A stretch of 11,206 nt of DNA from an uncultured Eggerthellaceae bacterium (GTDB lineage Bacteria > Actinomycetota > Coriobacteriia > Coriobacteriales > Eggerthellaceae), in contig CAMPAJ010000032.1 of the NCBI GenBank assembly GCA_946631805.1, positions 1-11,206 on the forward strand. The letters are read 5' to 3'. The position numbers and the translations under genes were made by a program. Below the pieces are notes generated by a model, which saw nothing but the letters and a program-made list of their open reading frames with translations, made no database searches and was not told the DNA's origin. Of this stretch, positions 5,647 to 11,206 are shown one piece after another; the first letter of the stretch is position 1, and each line of letters begins with the position of its first letter.

Positions 5647-7127
5647 GCTTCCTCGTCCTGTTCCTCTTCATCGCCTGCGTGCAGAGCTTCGAACTTCGCC
5701 TTCATGGTGGGGTTCTTCCGCGTGAGCTTCTTCACCGTCAGGCCTTCGAGCTTGTTGTTGGCAGCCGTGAGGTGCTTCTCGGATACGACCAGCTTCTCGC
5801 GAGCTTTCTGCAAGTCGGCGATTGCCTTGTCGATGGCCTTGATGGCATCCTCGAAGCGTTGGGAGGCATCGCCGAAATTCTTGAAGAACCCCTGCTTGAA
5901 CACGTCGAGGTCGCGCTCGAAGTTGGTGATGTCGAGCTCTTGCTGGCGCACGAGGGCGAGCTCGCGTTTGTATTGCAAAGACGAGAGCGCTGCGTTGCGC
6001 AGCAGCGAGATGATGGGTATGAAGAACTGGGGACGGATGACGTACATCTTCGGGAACCGGTGAGATACGTCGACGATGCCCTCGTTGTACAGCTCGCTTT
6101 CGGGTTCGAGCAACGATACGAGCACGGCGTATTCGCATGATTTCTTCGTGCGGTCCTTATCGAGCTTTGCGAAGTGGTCCTCGTTCTTCTTCTTTACGGA
6201 GTTCGAGTCGCTTTCGTTTTTCATCTCGAACATTATCGAGATAACCTCGTTGCCGTCTTCGTCCTCCTCGCGGAAGATGAAGTCGCCCTTCGTGCCCTGC
6301 GAGGCGTCGTTGTCTTTCTCGAAGTACGCGCGGGGGAACGCGACGGCGCGGATGCGGTCGAACTCGTACTGGCAGTGCTGCTCGAGGGTCTCGCCGATCA
6401 TCTTCGTCGAGAGCTTGGACTTCATGTCCTTCATGCGCTCGATTTCTTCCTTTTGGAACGCGATGACCTCCTCGTTGCGTTTCTGCTGCTCGGTAAGTTG
6501 CTCGCGGAGGCGCGCCTCGGCGGCTTCGTGTTGCGAGTCCTTGAGTTGAAGCGCGGCCGCCAGGTCGTCACGCTCCTTGTTGGCCTGTGCCACTGCTTGG
6601 GCGACGGCGAGCTCTTGCTGTATGGCAGATTGCTCCTGCTGTGATTTGATCTGGGAGTCTTTTTCCTTCACGGCGGCGTTGAGCTGCTCGACCTTGCGCT
6701 CGGATTCGGCGACGGCTTGGGCGACGGCCAGGTCCTGTTGCATTTTCAGCTGTTCCTGCTGGATCAGGAGTTGGGATTCCTTCTGTTTCACGGCCGCGTT
6801 GAGCTGCTCGACCTTGCGCTCGGATTCGGCGACGGCTTGGGTGACGGCGAGCTGCTTCTCCGCTTTGAACGCCTGTTCTTGCGCCGCGAGTTGAGCGCGG
6901 AGTTGCTCGATTTGGGCGTCATTGCGATGCTGGGCCTCGGAGAGCTCGGTTTGTGCCTGGGTTTTTGCAAGCTCCAGGGCTTGGGCCGCTTGCTCTTCGT
7001 AGAGTTTTGCGCGCTCTTCCAGCTCGCGCGTGAATTGCTCGTCGCGAACTTGCTGCACTACCGAGTCGAGGTCCGATTGCTCCAGCGATATGATGGTCCC
7101 GCACTGGGGGCATTTTATCTCAGCCAT
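5643..7127 (-). CDS. DUF2130 (COG4487-like) protein: long coiled coil plus PD-(D/E)XK-like domain
   Basis: A 494-residue cytoplasmic protein. It opens with MAEIKCPQCG, a single CxxC (Cys6, Cys9) like half of a zinc ribbon. Residues about 15-240 form a Gln/Glu/Ala-rich coiled coil containing three 40-residue repeats (93-212). Residues about 243-420 match the DUF2130 domain. In it GTKGDFIF (Asp282) followed by MFEMKNE (Glu301-x-Lys303) has the spacing of a PD-(D/E)XK nuclease core, as in RmuC-like proteins of similar architecture; nuclease activity is inferred, not known. A second helical stretch (about 420-460) and an acidic tail follow. ATG at 7127 has GGGAG (7133-7137 on the complement) 5 bases upstream. 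It is transcribed alone, convergent with the YbjN gene, with no room for a terminator between them. Possible role in DNA metabolism. Confidence 0.86.
   Translation of the reverse strand: MAEIKCPQCGTIISLEQSDLDSVVQQVRDEQFTRELEERAKLYEEQAAQALELAKTQAQTELSEAQHRNDAQIEQLRAQLAAQEQAFKAEKQLAVTQAVAESERKVEQLNAAVKQKESQLLIQQEQLKMQQDLAVAQAVAESERKVEQLNAAVKEKDSQIKSQQEQSAIQQELAVAQAVAQANKERDDLAAALQLKDSQHEAAEARLREQLTEQQKRNEEVIAFQKEEIERMKDMKSKLSTKMIGETLEQHCQYEFDRIRAVAFPRAYFEKDNDASQGTKGDFIFREEDEDGNEVISIMFEMKNESDSNSVKKKNEDHFAKLDKDRTKKSCEYAVLVSLLEPESELYNEGIVDVSHRFPKMYVIRPQFFIPIISLLRNAALSSLQYKRELALVRQQELDITNFERDLDVFKQGFFKNFGDASQRFEDAIKAIDKAIADLQKAREKLVVSEKHLTAANNKLEGLTVKKLTRKNPTMKAKFEALHAGDEEEQDEEA
6492..6851 (-). repeat. 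Three in-frame 120-bp tandem repeats in the DUF2130 coiled coil
   Basis: Units at 6732-6851, 6612-6731 and 6492-6611 encode 40 residues each, all opening LAVxQAVA. The first two share ESERKVEQLNAAVK exactly; at DNA level 6796-6840 and 6676-6720 are identical over 45 bases. The third unit has diverged. A 40-residue period is not a whole number of heptads (35 or 42), which would shift the coiled-coil register at each unit. Identity at synonymous positions suggests recent duplication or gene conversion. Confidence 0.9.
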
Positions 7128-7527
7128 GTAAGCTCCCGTCCGTCACTGCTCGCGTCCGCCTCCAGATTACCCGCTCCGTTCAGGAGAAGGGCGAGGCTGC
7201 TCGCTTGGCTTCGGCTAATCTATATTGGTTACATAGTTTGCGCTTGCAGAATCGTTCGCGTCCCCATCCCTCTTTTGAACGGGGCTTCCTGGGGTCGAAT
7301 GGAAAGATCTGCGCTTGTGCTTTCGCCCATTGTAGTACGTATGCTGGCATATGCGGTGCAACATCTTCGATACGCAAGCTGCATGGCGCAACAACCTGCT
7401 TTGCTGGTGCGAAACAATCCCAGGGAAGGGCTTTCCCGCATTTTGACCGCATCTTTGCGGGCGAAAAGGGCGTGCGACGGTTTACCATGGAGCCAATGTT
7501 TTTTGCGCATGATGCCGGGTGGGTGCA
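7128..7527. other. 400-bp gap upstream of two divergent genes, no convincing gene
   Basis: This stretch separates the divergently transcribed DUF2130 and DUF523 genes and should hold both promoters, but I cannot fix either by eye. An AT-richer patch with TATAGA on the complement (about 7219-7224) is a weak -10 candidate for the DUF2130 gene. Hairpins are present: GGGAA/TTCCC near 7424-7438, and CCCGCA/TGCGGG near 7436-7462. A T6 run sits at 7499-7504. A minus-strand frame (7229-7528, TTG start, Cys/Arg-rich, no ribosome-binding site) nearly fills the gap; it is more likely an accident or a repeated non-coding element than a gene. Confidence 0.45.
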
Positions 7528-7983
7528 ATGACGTCTAAGGCTTCGAATATCCATGATGTAGCAGGCCCGCTGCTCGTAAGCGCGTGCCTGCTGGGTGATT
7601 CGTGCCGTTACGACGGGGCGTCAGCGCCCTGCGGCTCGGTCGTGGAGCTTGCGAGCCGTTGCGATGTGGTCCCCATCTGCCCCGAGCAACTTGGAGGATT
7701 GCCCACGCCGCGTGCGCCGTCGGAGATTCAGCCCGATGGCCGTATTGTCGATTGCAACGGGCGCGACAATACGGCCGCATTCGAGCTCGGCGCCCGCAAG
7801 GCCGTCGCCATCGCGCGCGAACGGGGCTGCCGTGCAGCCGTGCTCAAGTCCAATAGCCCTTCGTGCGGCGTGCATTTCGTGTACGACGGCTCGTTTTCGG
7901 GGACGCTCGTGCCAGGGCGGGGAAGGGCAGCTGCCGCGCTCGCGCAGGCGGGATTGCAGGTAATAGACGAGATGGAGCTATAA
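7528..7983 (+). CDS. DUF523 domain-containing protein
   Basis: A 151-residue cytoplasmic protein of the DUF523 family (COG1683, YbbK-like), close to full length. Characteristic segments are visible: LLVSACLLGDSCRYDG near residue 16, CPEQLGGLPTPR near 53, and LKSNSPSCG near 108. The conserved cysteines suggest metal or iron-sulfur binding or thiol chemistry, but no reaction is established. The ATG at 7528 is chosen over an in-frame GTG at 7519; both have only G-rich, poorly spaced upstream sequence (GGGTGGG at 7517-7523). The stop is one base before the AddB-like gene, so they are likely co-transcribed. In known genomes DUF523 has no firm link to DNA repair, so the pairing may be just positional. 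Confidence 0.88.
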   Translation: MTSKASNIHDVAGPLLVSACLLGDSCRYDGASAPCGSVVELASRCDVVPICPEQLGGLPTPRAPSEIQPDGRIVDCNGRDNTAAFELGARKAVAIARERGCRAAVLKSNSPSCGVHFVYDGSFSGTLVPGRGRAAAALAQAGLQVIDEMEL

Positions 7984-7984
7984 C

Positions 7985-10828
7985 ATGGACGCATACGATG
8001 TGGTGCTGCTTCCGTCGTTCTCGCAGGTAGAGGATTGGCGGAAGCGCCGCGCGGACGAGCGAACCGAGGGGCTGTTCATGCAGACGGTCACGACGTTCGA
8101 CGCATGGGTCGATGATTTATGGGAGTTGCACGGCGATGGGCGCGCCATCGTTGACCGATTGCAGCGCCAGGTCGTCATGCACGCCGCTTTCGAACGTCTC
8201 TGCGCAGGCGGGTCTAGCTTTGCGCCCCAAATCGCCGATGCATGCGGGCAGCAGGTCGGTCAGCCAGAGGGGGCCTTGACCGCTTCGCCGGGTATCGTCG
8301 CGTTGGCCGCCGAATGCGCCCGCGCTGCAGCGGGAATCCCCGCTTTTCAAGATGTCGTCGGGCAGGCCATGAAAGGCCTGGTGCCCGAAGGGCTTTCGTT
8401 GCGCGAGGTCGCCCTCCTTCAGGTCGTCGGGTGCTACGAGGCGCTTTTGTCGTCGGTCGGTCTTGTCGAGCGTGGCCAGGCCCTTGCATGCCTTGCAGAC
8501 GAAGCGGAACGCGTCTTTCCCCGTACGGTCAGCGTGTTGTGCGCTCAAGCTGCTCCTGCGACCTGGCATGAGCAGTTCTTCTTCGGCTCGTGCGCCCATC
8601 TTCGGGTCGTGCGCGACGAAGCTGCGGGCGCCGACGGCATTCGGCCTTTGGCACATGACGTCGAGCTGTGTTTTGGGTTTCCGTCGGGACGTTACGCCCA
8701 GCCGGCCCTCGTCGCGGATGTGCTGCGTCAGGCCTTTGCCCACGAAAGCTCATCGCATGCAACGCAAGAACAGGTTGCAATCGTTGCTTGCAAGGATCCT
8801 TTGGGTATGTTCAGGTCGATTCAGCCGATGCTCGCCAACGAGGGAATCGCTGCGCGCGTTCAAGCTCAAGTGCCGTTCGCCTCGACCGATTTCGGCCGGA
8901 GGTTCCTTGCGCTCGCAAGCGTTTTGGAAAGCGATGATTGGGCGGCGTGCGACCTTTCCGATTCCGTATGGCCTCCGTTCGCGGGTTTCAATATGGGGCA
9001 GGCGCTCGGCGTCGATGCCGCGCTGCGCAGCAACAGGATTGCACAGCGGGACGAATGCCTTGAGCGTTTGAGGGTGGCGTCCGATGTCTTCAGCCAACTC
9101 GAGGAGCTCGCGACGGATCCCGAGGCCGATATACTGCTGGGCGTGTTCGAGCAAATCGCGTTCAACGCTCCCAACCGGGATGCTGCATGGCGCGCCCAGC
9201 AACTTTCGGCGGCTTCGGCTTTGCGATCGTGCACGGCGGCAGCGCGACGCGTGGGAGCGGGCATGGCCGCATGTCTGCAGGTGCTGCGCGCGGTGAAGAT
9301 CGGCGCATCGTTCGAGACGTCGCTGCCGGAGGGGGTTTCTGCCCGGCGGAGGGGGAGCGTGCTCATAACGACGCAGTCTGCGGCTGCGCAAATGGGTGCC
9401 GGTTCATGCGCGCAGCTCGTGCTTTGCGACCTCACGTCCGACGATTACCCTGTTTCCGGCAAGGACAACGCGGCAGTTACCCTGTTCGCGAAATTAGGGC
9501 TCACGCGCGTCGAGCCGGCCCTGGCAACCGAACGTCGGTCTTTCGCAAGACTTCAAGCTCTTCCTACGGCAAAGCTTTTCTGCTGTCGCCCGCTCAACGA
9601 TTGGGATGGCAACCCCACGTACCCGTCCGCGGCATTGCAGGAGCTCATCGATTCATATAGGGCCGATGCGACGGATGACGGGGATGTCGACGAGGTGTTC
9701 GGCTTGCCCCAGCGGTTCAAGGGCTCGGTTATCCAGCGTGGCGAAGAAGACCTGTTCGCCAACGCGCGCGTCAAGGAAGCTGGCTGCTCCCAGCGCTGGT
9801 CGAGCGTTGGCGAAGCGTGCGATATGGGGCTTGTCAGGCCTGATGCGGTCGAATCCGTTGCGTTGCCCCGTTATTTGCCCGGGGGAGCTAGCGTGGGTTT
9901 CAGCCCGTCTGCATCGCAGATCGAATCGTACCTCGATTGCCCGTACAAGTGGTTTGTACAGAGCCGGGTGAAAGTCGAGACGCTTGACGAAGGCTTCGGC
10001 CCCTTGGAGCGCGGTACGTTCGCCCATGCGGTGCTGCGCGAGTTTTACCAGCGGTTCCAGCAAAGTGGCCAACGCAAGGTCAACGCCGAAAACTTGGCGC
10101 AGGCGCGCTCCCTCATGCAGCAGGTGTGCGACGAGCTGGCGGCCGAGCAGCCGCAGCTCGAGCCGGGAAGCGGGCGCTACGTTGCCGCAAGCCAAATCGA
10201 GCAGCGCGAGCTTCAGGCGACTAAAGCCGAGCTTGTCTCGTATCTCGATTTCGAGCAGAAGCTTCTACCAGGTTTCTACCCGCGTTATTTCGAATACGAG
10301 CTTCAGCCTCAAGACGCCGTGCGTTACGCGGGCAACGCGTTCGTCGGCATCGTCGACCGAATCGACGTCGACGACAAAGGCAACGCCGTCATCATCGACT
10401 ACAAGGGCTCGGCAGGCGCGCAGTACGAAATTGCCGGCAAGGGCCCGCAAGACCCTGGCAAAGTTCAAACGAGGATCTACGCCCAGGCCGTTCGCAGGGC
10501 GTTAGGCCTCAACGTCGTGGGCGCGCTGTACGTCAGCTATGGTAAATCCCAGGGCTGTTCGGGTGCTTTCGATGCCCGTATGATCGAAGCGCAGCACTTG
10601 CCCGGCATGCGGCACGACAAGTGCGGTTGCCTAGCGGCGGATGGCGTCCGGCCCGAATCAGTTGACGATTATTCGAAGCTCGATTTCGCCGACATGCTCG
10701 ATGCTACCGAGGAATTGGTGGCTGGTGCTGCCGAAGCGATGGCGGCGGGCCGTATAGCGCCCGACCCAGCCAAGCCGGAATCATGCGAGTACTGCCCGGT
10801 TTCGAATTGCCCGAAGCGAGGTGCTTAA
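7985..10828 (+). CDS. AddB-like PD-(D/E)XK exonuclease subunit with iron-sulfur cysteines
   Basis: A 947-residue protein resembling AddB/RexB, the nuclease partner of AddA in double-strand-break resection. The N-terminal two thirds match the inactivated helicase-like part; unlike Bacillus AddB I see no Walker A at the N-terminus (VVLLPSFSQVEDWRK). The C-terminal nuclease domain (about 640-947) starts SASQIESYLDCPYKWF with Cys652, then GTFAHAVLREFY, GIVDRID (Asp791) and IIDYKGS (Asp805, Lys807), the PD-(D/E)XK core. The end has CEYCPVSNC (Cys934, 937, 942), which with Cys652 forms the four-cysteine iron-sulfur staple of AddB-type nucleases. GGAG (7974-7977) lies 7 bases before the ATG. Overall length is shorter than Bacillus AddB (about 1160). 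Directly followed by the AddA-like helicase gene. The symbol is left blank because orthology to addB rather than a related PD-(D/E)XK family is not proven. Confidence 0.88.
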   Translation: MDAYDVVLLPSFSQVEDWRKRRADERTEGLFMQTVTTFDAWVDDLWELHGDGRAIVDRLQRQVVMHAAFERLCAGGSSFAPQIADACGQQVGQPEGALTASPGIVALAAECARAAAGIPAFQDVVGQAMKGLVPEGLSLREVALLQVVGCYEALLSSVGLVERGQALACLADEAERVFPRTVSVLCAQAAPATWHEQFFFGSCAHLRVVRDEAAGADGIRPLAHDVELCFGFPSGRYAQPALVADVLRQAFAHESSSHATQEQVAIVACKDPLGMFRSIQPMLANEGIAARVQAQVPFASTDFGRRFLALASVLESDDWAACDLSDSVWPPFAGFNMGQALGVDAALRSNRIAQRDECLERLRVASDVFSQLEELATDPEADILLGVFEQIAFNAPNRDAAWRAQQLSAASALRSCTAAARRVGAGMAACLQVLRAVKIGASFETSLPEGVSARRRGSVLITTQSAAAQMGAGSCAQLVLCDLTSDDYPVSGKDNAAVTLFAKLGLTRVEPALATERRSFARLQALPTAKLFCCRPLNDWDGNPTYPSAALQELIDSYRADATDDGDVDEVFGLPQRFKGSVIQRGEEDLFANARVKEAGCSQRWSSVGEACDMGLVRPDAVESVALPRYLPGGASVGFSPSASQIESYLDCPYKWFVQSRVKVETLDEGFGPLERGTFAHAVLREFYQRFQQSGQRKVNAENLAQARSLMQQVCDELAAEQPQLEPGSGRYVAASQIEQRELQATKAELVSYLDFEQKLLPGFYPRYFEYELQPQDAVRYAGNAFVGIVDRIDVDDKGNAVIIDYKGSAGAQYEIAGKGPQDPGKVQTRIYAQAVRRALGLNVVGALYVSYGKSQGCSGAFDARMIEAQHLPGMRHDKCGCLAADGVRPESVDDYSKLDFADMLDATEELVAGAAEAMAAGRIAPDPAKPESCEYCPVSNCPKRGA

Positions 10829-10833
10829 CTGCC

Positions 10834-11206
10834 ATGGCTTTGACTCCAGGACAACAACGCTGTATCCAAACGCTCGACCGCTCGCTCGTCGTTGCGGCCG
10901 GCGCCGGGTCGGGAAAGACGTTCACGCTGACCAAACGCATTGTCGGCGCGCTTCAAAACGGCCAGGTCGATGGCATAGACCGCATATGCGCCATCACGTT
11001 CACGAACAAGGCGGCGGGCGAGCTCAAATCGCGCATCAAGGCTGAGCTGCGTGCATGCGGGATGGCCGAGCAGGCGCTCAAGGTCGATGAAGCCTGGGTT
11101 TCGACGATTCACGGCATGTGCGCTCGCATCTTGCGCGCTCACGCCGTCGAGCTCGATGTCGATCCGGCTTTCGGCGTTGCCGACGGCGCCTTGGCGAACA
11201 TGCTGC
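10834..11206 (+). CDS. AddA/UvrD-like superfamily 1 helicase (5' part, runs off window)
   Basis: The frame stays open from ATG 10834 to the last base, giving the first 124 residues. It opens with a Q-motif-like LTPGQQ, then Walker A AGAGSGKT (22-29), motif Ia TFTNKAA (55-61) and STIHGMC (90-96), all typical of UvrD/RecB/AddA helicases. The next-door AddB-like gene makes an AddA-type helicase-nuclease the likeliest identity; a UvrD/PcrA helicase is the main alternative. A full AddA would have a C-terminal nuclease domain beyond the window. The start is 5 bases after the previous stop; GAGGTG (10818-10823) is a possible ribosome-binding site 10 bases upstream. Translational coupling is probable. 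Confidence 0.88.
   Translation, partial: MALTPGQQRCIQTLDRSLVVAAGAGSGKTFTLTKRIVGALQNGQVDGIDRICAITFTNKAAGELKSRIKAELRACGMAEQALKVDEAWVSTIHGMCARILRAHAVELDVDPAFGVADGALANML

Noticed and set aside
5637..6140. Long plus-strand frames antisense to the DUF2130 gene (also 6174-6644 and 6717-7538)
   Set aside because: They mirror the repetitive coiled-coil codons of the minus-strand gene, are Leu/Val/Glu-rich in the way such shadows are, and lack ribosome-binding sites.
6492..6851. Regular repeats as a possible CRISPR-like array
   Set aside because: The 120-bp units are continuous coding sequence in one frame without spacers, giving a coiled-coil protein.
7229..7528. Minus-strand frame of 99 codons in the 7128-7527 gap
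   Set aside because: TTG start at the very edge of the DUF523 gene, no ribosome-binding site, Cys/Arg-rich composition; kept only as a finding for a repeat search.
7515..7530. GGGTGGGTGC resembling a T-box riboswitch element before the DUF523 gene
   Set aside because: No specifier stem and no terminator/antiterminator arrangement; the sequence abuts the start codon.

Overview
The window looks like a chromosomal segment of a moderately high-GC actinobacterium. The closest resemblance I recognise is to the class Coriobacteriia (Eggerthella/Slackia-like). This rests on the ruvC-ruvA-ruvB order, the RuvB sequence with its extended acidic N-terminus, the RuvC active site with His in place of the third Asp, and an AddB-type nuclease next to an AddA-type helicase. 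The lineage is inferred from remembered protein resemblance, not from a search. I see no rRNA, tRNA, CRISPR array, phage gene or intact transposase.

Layout, left to right. (1) 1-1431: the 3' part of a homocysteine S-methyltransferase, overlapping a secreted lipoprotein amidase. (2) 1432-1524: a long inverted repeat made of two 31-bp units, which separates the amidase from the next operon. (3) 1534-4300: the ruvCAB Holliday-junction operon plus a fourth co-transcribed gene of unknown function. A clear promoter places the probable transcription start on the ruvC start codon, so ruvC is probably leaderless. (4) 4301-4883: an AT-rich gap, then a cold-shock protein gene with a structured leader and a strong intrinsic terminator. 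(5) 4884-5214: a gap with no convincing gene. (6) 5215-7127: a YbjN-like gene convergent with a long coiled-coil DUF2130 protein; their stop codons share one CTAG. (7) 7128-7527: about 400 bp without a convincing gene. (8) 7528-11206: a DUF523 gene, an AddB-like nuclease gene and the start of an AddA-like helicase gene, closely spaced as one operon.

The main theme is DNA recombination and repair. AddAB-type enzymes resect double-strand breaks to start recombination, and RuvABC migrates and cuts the resulting Holliday junctions. The DUF2130 protein carries a PD-(D/E)XK-like signature after a long coiled coil and may also act on nucleic acid, but this is inference. The most unusual sequence observations are the leaderless ruvC promoter, the paired palindromic repeat, the mutually exclusive hairpins in the cold-shock leader and the exact 120-nt repeats in the DUF2130 gene. 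I found no clear evidence of a new multi-gene system.
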